From the NCBI GenBank assembly GCA_016789265.1, contig JAEUQK010000018.1, positions 124,001 to 188,000 on the forward strand: a stretch of DNA of 64,000 bases, given 5' to 3'. This DNA is from Blastocatellia bacterium. Its GTDB lineage: Bacteria; Acidobacteriota; Blastocatellia; Pyrinomonadales; Pyrinomonadaceae. Within the stretch, counting starts at the first letter, position 1. Every line of letters starts with the position of its first letter. Below, piece after piece: positions 51,193-60,638 of the stretch. Below the pieces are notes generated by a model that worked only from the letters and a program-made list of their open reading frames with translations, was not told the origin of the DNA and ran no database searches. A program made the translations under genes and the position numbers.

Positions 51193-51454
51193 GGGTTGGG
51201 TCGATCATTGAACGAACTTCGGAAATCCGGCTTGCGGGAAAGCCGCTCTCACGGGCATGTTCTTCAATGAGGTCTTTATTGGACGCCGTGTAAATGCAAT
51301 AGATCTTGTCATCCGTCACATAGGGATGGATCCATTGGATCTCGGCCCCGAGCTTATTCAACACGCTGCATGACTTCTGAGAGGCCGCCATTAGATCGTC
51401 CGCGGTCATGCCGCCCGCACCGGGAATGTCTCGCACGATCACGAATTTCGGCAT
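51179..51454 (-). CDS. DUF4242 protein
   Basis: A 91-residue protein. PKFVIVRDIPGAGGMTADDL, IQWIHPYVTDDKIYCIYTA and EHARESGFPASRISEVRS are typical of DUF4242, a small ferredoxin-like fold; one actinobacterial member binds nickel. The role here is unknown. It is the first gene of a two-gene operon. Confidence 0.85.
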   Translation of the reverse strand: MPKFVIVRDIPGAGGMTADDLMAASQKSCSVLNKLGAEIQWIHPYVTDDKIYCIYTASNKDLIEEHARESGFPASRISEVRSMIDPTRAGS

Positions 51455-51650
51455 ATCTTAGCTTCGTGAAAATTCAACAAAATAAACTAAAACCAGCTTT
51501 TCGGATTTACGTATTAATTACCAAATATCACATAATATCAGAAGTTCAACAGCCTAAAAATGTCGGCCTCAAATTAAAACGAAACGGCTCAGCATGTTTG
51601 GACATCAAAAACTCCGAATACCGCTCGGCCCGAATTCACTCCGATCATCT

Positions 51651-53831
51651 ATGAAACACCTTCGTCGTTTTCTTGCACTTGCGTCAATCATTTTCGCCCT
51701 GTTTTCTCTTGGTCTTGCTCAGCAACTTACTGCCGCGGATTATGCTCGGGCCGAGAAGATGTTGGCATACAACACGGCCCCGCTTGTTGACCGGGCATCA
51801 GTGAGGCCAACATTTTTGCCTGACGGCCGGTTTTGGTACCAGGTCCTTACAGCGACCGGACGCGAGCTTGTTTTGGTCGATCCGGCGTCGGGTACTAAAA
51901 AGGCCGGGCAAAGTTTGACAGAACTTGGACTTCCTGCCGCGCCGGCCGGCGGCGGTCCGGGACGATTCGGCGGCAACCTGGCCGTAAGGTCGCCTGACGG
52001 GAAACGTGAAGTGTTTATCAAAGATTGGAATCTTTGGGTACGTGACATTGAATCGAAAAAGGAAACACAGTTGACGACTGACGGCGTGAAGGACTTCGGC
52101 TATGCAACCGACAATGCCGGCTGGAAACACAGCGACCGTGCGATAGTCCTCTGGTCGCCGGACTCTAAGAAGATCGCGACGTTTCAGCAGGATCAGCGGC
52201 ACGTCAGCGACATGTATCTAGCGGCGACAAACGTCGGTGCTCCAAAACTTGAAGCTTGGAAGTATCCGCTGCCGCAGGATAAGGAGATCATAAAGATCCA
52301 TCGTGTGGTGATCGACACTGAGACCGGAAAGATGGTGCGGTTCAAGATGGGGCCGGACGACCGCCGCGGAACCCTATGCGACGACATCGCCTGTGACGGT
52401 ACGTTTGGCGATAACGAGTGGAGTGCGGACACTACAGCGCTGGCGTTTGTTTCGAGCAGCCGCGACCACAAAGAAGCAAAGTTTCGTATCGCGAATGTTG
52501 CGACCGGCGAAGTGCGTGACGTTTTCGAAGAAAAGGTTGCGACGCAGTATGAATCAGGCCAGGGTGAGATCAACTGGAGATATTTTCCGGCCACAAACGA
52601 AGCGATCTGGTATTCGGAACGCGATGATTGGGGCCATCTCTATATGTACGATCTTACGACGGGCAAACCGAAGTGGCAGATCACAAAAGGGAACTACGTG
52701 GTTACCAGTATCTCAAGGGTCGATGCGGTCAACCGCGTGATCTTCTTTAACGCGAACGGACGCGAGGCCGGCCGCGACCCGTATTTCTCGCATTTCTATC
52801 GCGTCGATTTTGACGGCAAGAACCTTAAGCTGCTAACGCCTGAGGACGGCAATCATCAGATCACGTGGTCGAACGACGGAAAGTATTTTGTCGATAATTT
52901 TTCGAAGATGGACGTGCCGAACGTTGCGACGCTTAGGGATGCGACAGGTAAATTGATCGTCGAACTTGAAAAGGCCGATGTGAGCCGCCTTCGTGCAGCC
53001 GGTTGGAAACCTGCAACGCCGATCACGGTAAAATCGCGCGACGGCAGATGGGACCTTTTCGGCGTTATGTTTACGCCGACAGATCTCGACCGTACGAAAA
53101 AGTATCCGGTCATCAATTACATCTATCCGGGTCCACAGGGCGGCGGGGTTGGCGGGCGTTCGTTCTCACCGTCGCGAAGCGATCATCAGGCGTTGGCCGA
53201 ACTTGGATTTGTGGTGGTGATCATTGACGGTACTTGTAATCCCGATCGTTCGAAATCGTTCCACGACGTGTGTTACGGAAACATGGGCGACAACACGCTG
53301 GAAGATCAAATAGCCGGCCTGAAAGAACTTGCCGCGAAAAACCCGTATATGGACCTTTCGAGGGTTGGAATTTGGGGACATTCCGGCGGCGGTTTTGCGA
53401 CCGCGGACGCGATGTTCAGTTACCCCGATTTCTATAAGGTGGGTATTGCAGAATCTGGAAACCACGATAATCGCAACTACGAGGACGACTGGGGCGAAAG
53501 GTACATCGGGCTCACGGTCGGCGACAACTACCAAAAGCAGGCCAACCAGATAAATGCCAAGAACCTGAAAGGCAAGCTAATGCTCGCCCACGGAAACATG
53601 GACGACAACGTTCCGCCGTATAATACGTACCTCGTGGTAGATGCCTTGGTGAAAGCGAACAAGTATTTTGACCTCGTCATTTTCCCGAATGCACGTCACG
53701 GCTACGGTGCCGACAGCTATTACATGATGCGTCGCCGTTGGGATTACTTCGTCAAGAACCTGCTCGGAGCCGAGCCGCCAAAGGAATATAAGCTTGAGCC
53801 GAAAACCGATCCGAGAACCCAGCAGCGGTAG
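51651..53831 (+). CDS. Exported S9-family (dipeptidyl-peptidase IV-like) serine peptidase
   Basis: A 726-residue protein with a signal peptide (about 1-22). A DPP-IV N-terminal beta-propeller (about 60-440) carries the loop with GEINWRYFPATNEAIWYSERDDWGH. The alpha/beta-hydrolase domain has GIWGHSGGGFATADAM (Ser), GNMDDNVPPYNTY (Asp) and ARHGYG (His). It removes dipeptides, classically after Pro. The Glu pair of true DPP-IV is not certain. The ATG at 51651 begins the signal peptide; the frame upstream (from 51594) is leader. Confidence 0.92.
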   Translation: MKHLRRFLALASIIFALFSLGLAQQLTAADYARAEKMLAYNTAPLVDRASVRPTFLPDGRFWYQVLTATGRELVLVDPASGTKKAGQSLTELGLPAAPAGGGPGRFGGNLAVRSPDGKREVFIKDWNLWVRDIESKKETQLTTDGVKDFGYATDNAGWKHSDRAIVLWSPDSKKIATFQQDQRHVSDMYLAATNVGAPKLEAWKYPLPQDKEIIKIHRVVIDTETGKMVRFKMGPDDRRGTLCDDIACDGTFGDNEWSADTTALAFVSSSRDHKEAKFRIANVATGEVRDVFEEKVATQYESGQGEINWRYFPATNEAIWYSERDDWGHLYMYDLTTGKPKWQITKGNYVVTSISRVDAVNRVIFFNANGREAGRDPYFSHFYRVDFDGKNLKLLTPEDGNHQITWSNDGKYFVDNFSKMDVPNVATLRDATGKLIVELEKADVSRLRAAGWKPATPITVKSRDGRWDLFGVMFTPTDLDRTKKYPVINYIYPGPQGGGVGGRSFSPSRSDHQALAELGFVVVIIDGTCNPDRSKSFHDVCYGNMGDNTLEDQIAGLKELAAKNPYMDLSRVGIWGHSGGGFATADAMFSYPDFYKVGIAESGNHDNRNYEDDWGERYIGLTVGDNYQKQANQINAKNLKGKLMLAHGNMDDNVPPYNTYLVVDALVKANKYFDLVIFPNARHGYGADSYYMMRRRWDYFVKNLLGAEPPKEYKLEPKTDPRTQQR

Positions 53832-53851
53832 TTTGGGAGATCACGATCGAT

Positions 53852-53890
53852 AATGCCCCCGAGTTGAGCGTTGCTCACCGCGGGGGCATT
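53852..53890. terminator. Hairpin between convergent genes
   Basis: AATGCCCCCG and CGGGGGCATT form a perfect 10-bp stem, with an inner TGAGC/GCTCA stem. T-runs are short, but the flanks work in both directions. Confidence 0.65.
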
Positions 53891-53909
53891 CCTTATATTG
53901 CCAACCCTA

Positions 53910-54353
53910 TTAGCCGAGTTGTTTGGTCTCGTCTTCAGATTCGTCCTGAAAGAGTTCGCTGACTGGCGAATGTGGAGGCGGAAGCTCAGCCGCATATCCT
54001 TGCATGTCTTTTTGAAGCTGGGAGACCGCTGATTCACCCCGTTCGAAGTCGTCGCGTTCGAGCTTAAGGGTCAGTTTGCCGTCGTTATTCGGCAGAGTGG
54101 CCAGCGTAGCAAACGTCTTTGTGCGAATGACGATCTTGGAACCGCGCTTGAAAATTCCCTTCTTGAACTTTACATCCAAGATCTCGCCTATCGGCAGACG
54201 CACTTCTTTTACGCCGCCGCCGATTATGCCAAACCACTTTGATTCGAACTCAAGCACGATCCCGGCGGCCGAAAATTTCGCCACGCCGTTATACGTTGAA
54301 AGCCCGTGCGCGCTTTCGGTTTTGAACGGAACACTTGTGAAGCCTTGGCTCAT
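53910..54353 (-). CDS. Hypothetical beta-rich cytoplasmic protein
   Basis: A 147-residue protein. The central part (AAGIVLEFESKWFGIIGGGVKEVRL, FKRGSKIVIRTKTFATL) looks like a PH/GRAM-like beta fold, followed by an acidic tail. I recognise no named family. The ATG at 54353 overlaps the stop of the upstream YCF48-like gene (ATGA), marking it as the last gene of the serA-yfcH-ycf48 operon. Confidence 0.65.
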   Translation of the reverse strand: MSQGFTSVPFKTESAHGLSTYNGVAKFSAAGIVLEFESKWFGIIGGGVKEVRLPIGEILDVKFKKGIFKRGSKIVIRTKTFATLATLPNNDGKLTLKLERDDFERGESAVSQLQKDMQGYAAELPPPHSPVSELFQDESEDETKQLG

Positions 54354-55366
54354 CGTAAGTCGAATCTTACTACAGTCCCATTGGGCCCGACGGCCCACAC
54401 CGCCTTATTGCCTCTAGCGTCAACGGCGTTAAGGTCCTCCTTTCCGACGTTCTTCCAGGTTGCCCCGCGGTCGAAGGAAATATCAGTGCCGTTGGTTCCG
54501 GCCGCAATGATAGTCACATTGTCGATAAACGCGACACCGGAACGGTAGCCGCTAAGTCCCGTCAATGGTTTCCACGTTCGGGCACCGTCATGCGTAAATG
54601 CGGCTATGTTTGTTGCGTCACCTGGTTTTTCGTAATTGCCGCCGACAATGATGCCGCGTTTTCCGTCATTCATTGCGATGGAAAAAATACCGCTCCCAGA
54701 GCTTCCTTTAACGAGCGGCGTATCCGCTACGGTCCATGTTTTGCCCTTATCATATGAACGAAAAACTCTGGCGTCTGTTCCGCCTGTGACCAGATATGCC
54801 ATTGTTCCCGGGGTGGCGATCAGACAAGTACCGCTTGCGGCAAACGCCGCTTCTCCGTCTTTGGCAGCCGGGAGGCTATTGCTGATGATCGGATTCCATG
54901 AGGTACCGTCGGTTGTACTGATGAGCAGATAGTGGCCATCTACCGGGTCGCTCATAGCTATGCAGTTCTTGGCGTCCCAGCAGGCAATCGCGTCAAAGAA
55001 CGCTTTTTCGTTTTTGTTTCGAAACTTCTCTTTCCAGGTCGCGCCGCCGTCGGTCGTTTTGTAGATGCGTGATTGTTCGCCGTTGCCGATGCTTAAGATG
55101 TAGGCGGTGTTCGCGTCGAACGCCTCGATATCGCGAAAATCGAGCTTTTCTGCGCCGGGCACGGTCATCACCTTCCAAGTCGCTCCGCCATCGGTTGTCT
55201 TTATGACAGTACCGCCCGTGCCACTCGCCCAGACGACCTTTTCATTTACGACCGAAAGCCCACGAAACGACGCCTTCGTATCGACGTCTTGCCTGGCCCA
55301 TTGCGACGACGCTACGTTGATGCCGACGACGATGATAACAACAAGCGAGAAAAACAACTTCTTCAT
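54350..55366 (-). CDS. Exported YCF48/BNR-like beta-propeller
   Basis: A 338-residue protein with a signal peptide (about 1-20). Repeated blades carry the Asp-box pattern TTDGGATWK (several copies) typical of YCF48/Hcf136 photosystem-assembly-like and sialidase-like propellers. There is no catalytic sialidase set. The organism shows no photosynthesis genes here, so a general periplasmic binding or assembly role is likely. It starts 2 bp after the yfcH stop. Confidence 0.8.
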   Translation of the reverse strand: MKKLFFSLVVIIVVGINVASSQWARQDVDTKASFRGLSVVNEKVVWASGTGGTVIKTTDGGATWKVMTVPGAEKLDFRDIEAFDANTAYILSIGNGEQSRIYKTTDGGATWKEKFRNKNEKAFFDAIACWDAKNCIAMSDPVDGHYLLISTTDGTSWNPIISNSLPAAKDGEAAFAASGTCLIATPGTMAYLVTGGTDARVFRSYDKGKTWTVADTPLVKGSSGSGIFSIAMNDGKRGIIVGGNYEKPGDATNIAAFTHDGARTWKPLTGLSGYRSGVAFIDNVTIIAAGTNGTDISFDRGATWKNVGKEDLNAVDARGNKAVWAVGPNGTVVRFDLR

Positions 55367-55368
55367 AA

Positions 55369-56319
55369 TTAGTTATGGGTTCGCCATCTTTTAATAAGAT
55401 CTTCGGCGGCTGCGTTCCAATCGGGAAACTCAAATTCGAAACCGGAATCTGTCAGCAGCTTGGGGACGACGCGGCGGCTTTTTAAGATCAACTCGGTTTC
55501 CGTTCTCATCAGAAACGCCCCGATCGCTAATTGCCATTCCATAGCCGGTATCCCGATGCGCGTTCCCCAAGCCTCGCGAAAAATACGCATGAATTCGCGG
55601 TTCGGCAGCGGATTTGGCGAAGCGATTGCGATCGGGCCCGAAAGCTCTTCGTGTTCGATCAGCCAATACACCGAGCGAATGAAATCCTGATCATGTATCC
55701 AGGAAATATACTGCTTTCCGCTGCCGGCCGTGCCGCCAAGGCCTTTGCGGACAAGGTCGAGCATTACATCAAAGATGCCGCCGCGATCCGGGCTCATCGT
55801 CATCGCAGACCGCATCAACAGTTTTCTTGTTTTCGGTGTATCGGAATCGTTTGCCGTTCTTTCCCAGGCCTTAGCAACTTCAATGCTGAACCGCCAACTG
55901 TCAGGTGCATCTGGTTCGTTTCCACCGATGACGCCCGTAACGTCATCATTAGGCGCGTCAAAGCGATGTGCATAGATCGTCGCTGTGCTCGCTTGAAGCC
56001 AAATTCTTGGTGGATTCACCGCATTCGAAATCGCTTCACCCACAACGCGGGTCGAATCCACTCGCGAGTCCATCATCTGACGGCGGTTCTCTACGTTGTA
56101 CCGACAGTTAACGTTGCGGCCGGCAAGGTTTATGACAACATCTGAACCATCGATCTCAAAGGCCCAGTCTCCGAGTGTCTTGCCGTCCCATTTCTTCGTC
56201 CGCCACTCACGGTTTTCGGGCAAACGGCCGAGAACAACAACATCATGACCATCGCTGTGAAAAGCACGAGCCAGCAATGTTCCGACCTGTCCGGTTCCAC
56301 CTGGGATAACGACTTTCAT
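55369..56319 (-). CDS. yfcH: TIGR01777-family NAD-dependent epimerase-like protein
   Basis: A 316-residue protein. The Rossmann start KVVIPGGTGQVGTLLARAF, then DVVINLAGRNVNCRYN, YISWIHDQDFIRSVYWLIE and a C-terminal DUF1731 (VVPKLLTDSGFEFEFPDWNAA) define the family (YfcH/SDR39U1). The substrate is unknown. It starts 1 bp after the serA stop codon. Confidence 0.88.
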   Translation of the reverse strand: MKVVIPGGTGQVGTLLARAFHSDGHDVVVLGRLPENREWRTKKWDGKTLGDWAFEIDGSDVVINLAGRNVNCRYNVENRRQMMDSRVDSTRVVGEAISNAVNPPRIWLQASTATIYAHRFDAPNDDVTGVIGGNEPDAPDSWRFSIEVAKAWERTANDSDTPKTRKLLMRSAMTMSPDRGGIFDVMLDLVRKGLGGTAGSGKQYISWIHDQDFIRSVYWLIEHEELSGPIAIASPNPLPNREFMRIFREAWGTRIGIPAMEWQLAIGAFLMRTETELILKSRRVVPKLLTDSGFEFEFPDWNAAAEDLIKRWRTHN

Positions 56320-56320
56320 C

Positions 56321-57556
56321 TCAATACACCATTCTGGAGCGGATCGTTCCTTTAACTTCCTTTAACAGCTCGAACGCTTCTTTTGCGATCTTGGATTCAA
56401 CGTCGAGTATCACGTAGCCGATCTCCTCGTTGGTCTTGAGATATTGGCCGGTGATGTTGATGCCGCGTTTCGAGAGACGCGAGTTTATCTCGCCGAGTAC
56501 GCCGGGAATGTTGCGGTGTATATGCAGGATCCGATGTGTTCCGGCCTGGGGCGGCAAGGAAACGGGTGGTACTGTATGTGAACCCTCGCTTGTGCCGAAA
56601 TCAAGATATTTGATCAGCTTTGCGGTTACATCAAGCCCGATGTTCGCCTGGGCTTCTTCCGTAGAGCCGCCGATGTGTGGCGTCAATATGACGTTCGGCA
56701 GATTCTGTAATACGGTGACGAACTTGTCGCCGGACTTTTCGGGTTCTTCAGGGAAAACGTCTATCGCGGCTCCGCTCAGCTTGCCATTGACGATCGCCTT
56801 CTTAAGGGCGTTGATATCTACAACGTCGCCGCGGCTGTGGTTGATGAGAATACTGCCCTTTCGCATCGCCTTTAGCGTGTCGGCGTTGATCATGTTCCGT
56901 GTCGTCCTATCAGACGGAACGTGAAGCGTGACAATGTCAGACCGCTTGAGCATTTCTTTCAGATCACGCATCTGCTTAGCGTTGCCATGCGGCAGCTTGG
57001 TCGCGATATCAAAATACATGACCTGCATTCCCATCGCTTCCGCCATGATAGAGACCTGCGAGCCGATATTGCCGTAGCCGATAATGCCGAGCGTTTTGCC
57101 GCGAAGCTCGAAGCTGCCTTTTGCTTCTTTTAGCCATTCGCCGCGATGAGCTGCAGCATTCTTGTCTGCGATCTTTCGAATGAGCATTACGGAGAGGCCG
57201 ATGATCAACTCAGCTACCGAACGCGTGTTTGCGTGCGGGGCGTTAAAGACCGCAATGCCTTTTTCAGTCGCCGCCTTCAGGTCGATCTGGTTTACGCCGA
57301 TACAAAACGCCCCGATCGCAAGGAGCTTGTCCGCCGCTTCAAGTACGTTTTTTGTGACCTTGGTCTTTGAACGAATTCCGAGAAGGTGTACACCGCGAAC
57401 TGCCTTTATAAGATCCGCTTCGCCGAGGGCACCGCCGATGCGTTCGATGTGCGTGTAACCGCCCGCTTCCAGTTCTTTAACAGCAGCATCAGAGATATTC
57501 TCGAGCAGAAGGACCTTGATCTTATTTCTGGGATAGGATGTCGATGCGATCGCCAT
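56321..57556 (-). CDS. serA: D-3-phosphoglycerate dehydrogenase
   Basis: A 411-residue protein. NAD-binding motif LGIIGYGNIGSQVSI, active-site region RGDVVDINALKKAI and LTPHIGGSTEEAQANIG (His of the His-Glu pair) are present, with a C-terminal ACT domain (about 335-410) for serine feedback. The length and architecture match the E. coli-type enzyme. It opens serine synthesis. The ATG at 57556 (MAIASTS) is used; the upstream in-frame codon at 57634 has no support. It is first in a four-gene operon. Confidence 0.93.
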   Translation of the reverse strand: MAIASTSYPRNKIKVLLLENISDAAVKELEAGGYTHIERIGGALGEADLIKAVRGVHLLGIRSKTKVTKNVLEAADKLLAIGAFCIGVNQIDLKAATEKGIAVFNAPHANTRSVAELIIGLSVMLIRKIADKNAAAHRGEWLKEAKGSFELRGKTLGIIGYGNIGSQVSIMAEAMGMQVMYFDIATKLPHGNAKQMRDLKEMLKRSDIVTLHVPSDRTTRNMINADTLKAMRKGSILINHSRGDVVDINALKKAIVNGKLSGAAIDVFPEEPEKSGDKFVTVLQNLPNVILTPHIGGSTEEAQANIGLDVTAKLIKYLDFGTSEGSHTVPPVSLPPQAGTHRILHIHRNIPGVLGEINSRLSKRGINITGQYLKTNEEIGYVILDVESKIAKEAFELLKEVKGTIRSRMVY

Positions 57557-57674
57557 AGGAAAAAAGAGTATATCAAAGTTCGGATATGGTTCATCGCGGC
57601 CGCGTTCGGGTTTTGCATGCCCGCTCGGGTTCAAATATTATCAGAAAAGTTCCCTAACCTTTCAGGAGACAAAA

Positions 57675-59057
57675 ATGAACGACAACAAGATCTCTCGCCG
57701 CGAGATGCTGCGGAATTCTGCCCTTGCAGGCATTGGAATAAGCCTTTTAGGCGGCAAGGCCGTCGCATCCGAAACCAGCGATGCGACCCTTGAAAACCTG
57801 ATCGCCGGCTCGGTGCCTAAGGCGAAGACTATGATCGGTGTTCCATTCAAACGTCACGAGACGGTCCGGATCGCGATGATCGGGACAGGACTCAGGGGTC
57901 GAAGCGTGCTCGGGGAATTTGTTGCCGTGCCCGGCGTTAGGATCACCGCGCTGTGCGACATCGTTCAGGAAAAGGCGGACAAAGCGAAAGCGATAGTCGA
58001 GAAGGTGGGAATGCCTGCTCCGGCGGTCTATGTGAAAGGCGACCGAGGCTATGAAGAACTGCTCAAGCGCGATGACATCGATCTCGTTTATATCGCAACA
58101 CCTTGGGAATGGCATGTCCCACAGTCGCTTGCAGCTTTGAACGCAGGCAAACATGTCTCGGTGGAAGTGCCTGCGGCATATACGCTAAAAGAACTCTGGC
58201 AGCTGGTCGACACATCAGAACTCACTCGCAAGCACATGATGATGATGGAGAACTGCTGTTATGACTATGACGAGCTCCTGATCCTGAACATGGTGCGTGC
58301 GGGCGTGCTTGGCGAGATCGTTCATGGCGAAGGCGCCTACAACCACGACCTCAGAGAGATCTTGTTTGAAACAAAAGACGAAGGGCTCTGGCGGCGAGCC
58401 CATCACACTCAGCGTGACAGCAATCTCTATCCGACCCATGGCCTAGGGCCCGTTGCAAATTACATGAACATTAATCGCGGAGATAAGTTCGATCATATGG
58501 TCGCGATGAGTTCGGGCAGTTTAGGGTTACAGGAATACAGGAAAGAGAAGCTAGCGGCGGACGATCCGAGACAGAAAGAAGTCTATAAATGCGGTGATTA
58601 CAACACGAATCTGATCAAGACAGCGAAGGGCCGCACGATACTAGTGCAGCACAATGTGAGTACACCTAGGCCTTACGATCGGATAAATTTGGTTCAGGGG
58701 ACGAAAGGGATCTTTCGCGATTATCCGTCACGCATCTATATCGAGAAGGACAAGGGCGGGCACCAGTGGCAGCCGATCGACGCATACAAGGCGAAATATG
58801 AGCATCAACTATGGCGCGAAGTTGGTGAACAGGCCCGTAAGCTCGGCGGCCACGGCGGCATGGACTATCTAATGTGTTGGCGCTTGGTTCAATGTATGCG
58901 CGAAGGGTTTGTTCCGGATATGGACGTTTACGACGCTGCCGCCTGGAGTGCTCCCGGCCCTTTGAGCGAGATCTCCGTTGCCAAAGGTTCGATGCCGATA
59001 AAATTCCCTGATTTTACGAGAGGGAAGTGGTCAGAAAAACGAACTTCCATTCCATAA
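57675..59057 (+). CDS. Tat-exported Gfo/Idh/MocA oxidoreductase, GH109-like
   Basis: A 460-residue protein. The N-terminus ISRREMLRNSALAGIGISLL is a twin-arginine signal. The NAD-binding region IAMIGTGLRGRSVLGEF and the segments ENCCYDYDELLILNMVRAG and GEGAYNHDLREILF match GH109-type alpha-N-acetylgalactosaminidases and related NAD-dependent glycosidases. Tat export is expected because the NAD cofactor is loaded before export. Activity on amino sugars is inferred. It is followed by a strong terminator. Confidence 0.9.
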   Translation: MNDNKISRREMLRNSALAGIGISLLGGKAVASETSDATLENLIAGSVPKAKTMIGVPFKRHETVRIAMIGTGLRGRSVLGEFVAVPGVRITALCDIVQEKADKAKAIVEKVGMPAPAVYVKGDRGYEELLKRDDIDLVYIATPWEWHVPQSLAALNAGKHVSVEVPAAYTLKELWQLVDTSELTRKHMMMMENCCYDYDELLILNMVRAGVLGEIVHGEGAYNHDLREILFETKDEGLWRRAHHTQRDSNLYPTHGLGPVANYMNINRGDKFDHMVAMSSGSLGLQEYRKEKLAADDPRQKEVYKCGDYNTNLIKTAKGRTILVQHNVSTPRPYDRINLVQGTKGIFRDYPSRIYIEKDKGGHQWQPIDAYKAKYEHQLWREVGEQARKLGGHGGMDYLMCWRLVQCMREGFVPDMDVYDAAAWSAPGPLSEISVAKGSMPIKFPDFTRGKWSEKRTSIP

Positions 59058-59063
59058 AGAAAA

Positions 59064-59100
59064 GGCCGCGATCCAAAAGATTCGCGGCCATTCAGTTTTT
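59064..59100. terminator. Rho-independent terminator after the GH109-like gene
   Basis: GGCCGCGA and TCGCGGCC form a perfect 8-bp stem with a 10-nt loop, then a short gap and TTTTT. It lies between convergent genes. Confidence 0.8.
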
Positions 59101-59115
59101 GAGTCTGCTTGTCGT

Positions 59116-60525
59116 TTAGATATGTATCGTCAGATCATGCACGCCTTCGGCGGCTTCCATAACGGATTCGCTGACGGTCGGGTGTGCATGGATGACACGG
59201 CCGAGTTCGTCGGCGGTCGTCTCAAGCGCCATGGCAACGCACGCTTCCGCCAAGAGTTCAGTCGCGTGCGGGCCGATTATGTGGACGCCGAGGACCTCGT
59301 CGTATTTCTTCTCAGCAACTATCTTCACGAAGCCGTCGGTCTCGCCGAGAATGCGGGCCTTGCCCGATGCCGAGAACGGGAACTTGCCGACCTTGACGTC
59401 GTAACCCGCTTCTTTTGCCTTTGCTTCGGTCAGGCCGACAGATGCGACCTCCGGATCGCAGTAGGTACAGTTCGGGACAAGGTTTTGCTTGATCGGTTCG
59501 ACCTTTTTCCCGGCGATCTTTTCGACGACGAGAATCCCTTCTTTCGAAGCGAGGTGAGCGAGCCAGGCGGTATCGATAACGTCGCCGATTGCGAAAACGT
59601 TCGGTTCGTCGGTCTCGCAATATTCGTTGACCTTGATGGTTCCGCGAGGATTGACGACGACCTTGGTATTTTCGAGGCCCAGGTTTTCGAGATACGGCAT
59701 GCGTCCGACAGCAACGAGCAGCATTTCGGCTTCGAAAGTCACGTCCTCACCCTTGCCGTTCTTACCGCTGACCTTAACGCCTTTTTTGTCTTTCGTCAGC
59801 TTGTCGAGCTTTACACCTGTCTCTACCTTGATGCCTTGCTTCTTAAACGCACGTTGAAGTTCTTTTGAGACCTCTGCATCCTCAAGAGGGACAATGCGGT
59901 CGAGCAGTTCGACTAAGGTGACTTCGGTCCCAAAACGGTGATAGACACTCGCAAACTCCGATCCGACCGCACCTGAGCCCATCACTATCAACGATTTCGG
60001 AACGCTCGTGAGTTCGAGGATGTGATCGGAATTGACGACCTGCTTGCCGTCGGTCTCGAAGCCGGGGATCGGGCGAACGACCGATCCAGTGGCGATGATG
60101 ATGTTCTTCGCGTCGATCGTCTCTTTCTTGCCATCGGCGAGGGCGACTTCGACCTTTCCTTTTCCGGCGATCTTACCGAAGCCGTTAAATACAGTGACCT
60201 TGTTCTTTTTCATCAGATAGGTCACGCCGGCGGCATTCTTGTCGACTATTCCGGATTTGTACTTTTGAACGCCCGCCCAATCGTAGCTGAGGTCCTTGAC
60301 CGATAGGCCGTATTTCTCAAATTCTCCTGCTTTATGGTACAGGTGTGCGGCGTTAAGCAGAGCTTTTGTCGGAATACAGCCGCGGAGCCCGCATGTTCCG
60401 CCAAGCTTTGCGTCCTTTTCTTTTTCTACGATCGCGACCTTTAATCCAAGCTGTCCCGCTCGGACGGCGGCCACATATCCGCCGGGACCGGAACCGATTA
60501 TGCAAACGTCAAATTGTTCAGCCAA
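59116..60525 (-). CDS. lpdA: Dihydrolipoyl dehydrogenase (E3)
   Basis: A 469-residue protein. FAD site DVCIIGSGPGGYVAAVRA, redox disulfide GGTCGLRGCIPTKALL, NAD site VMGSGAVGSEFASVYHRFG and the C-terminal catalytic HAHPTVSE (His-Glu) are all present. It reoxidises lipoyl groups of E2 and GcvH. The start is a TTG at 60525, supported by GAGAGG 8 nt upstream; a longer frame to 60576 is unlikely. It probably serves the E2 encoded at 48949-50700. Confidence 0.95.
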   Translation of the reverse strand: MAEQFDVCIIGSGPGGYVAAVRAGQLGLKVAIVEKEKDAKLGGTCGLRGCIPTKALLNAAHLYHKAGEFEKYGLSVKDLSYDWAGVQKYKSGIVDKNAAGVTYLMKKNKVTVFNGFGKIAGKGKVEVALADGKKETIDAKNIIIATGSVVRPIPGFETDGKQVVNSDHILELTSVPKSLIVMGSGAVGSEFASVYHRFGTEVTLVELLDRIVPLEDAEVSKELQRAFKKQGIKVETGVKLDKLTKDKKGVKVSGKNGKGEDVTFEAEMLLVAVGRMPYLENLGLENTKVVVNPRGTIKVNEYCETDEPNVFAIGDVIDTAWLAHLASKEGILVVEKIAGKKVEPIKQNLVPNCTYCDPEVASVGLTEAKAKEAGYDVKVGKFPFSASGKARILGETDGFVKIVAEKKYDEVLGVHIIGPHATELLAEACVAMALETTADELGRVIHAHPTVSESVMEAAEGVHDLTIHI

Positions 60526-60638
60526 TGCTTTACCCTCTCGTAAGTTAGAAATATCAATTAATAGCCAAATGATCATTATAGAATTTTCAGGATTACTAGG
60601 CTAGTGACCATTGTGTCGGGTAATGTAAACTGCCCTAA

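Noticed and set aside
54350..55366. Photosystem assembly function for the YCF48-like propeller
   Set aside because: No photosynthesis genes in the window; the blade pattern is general.
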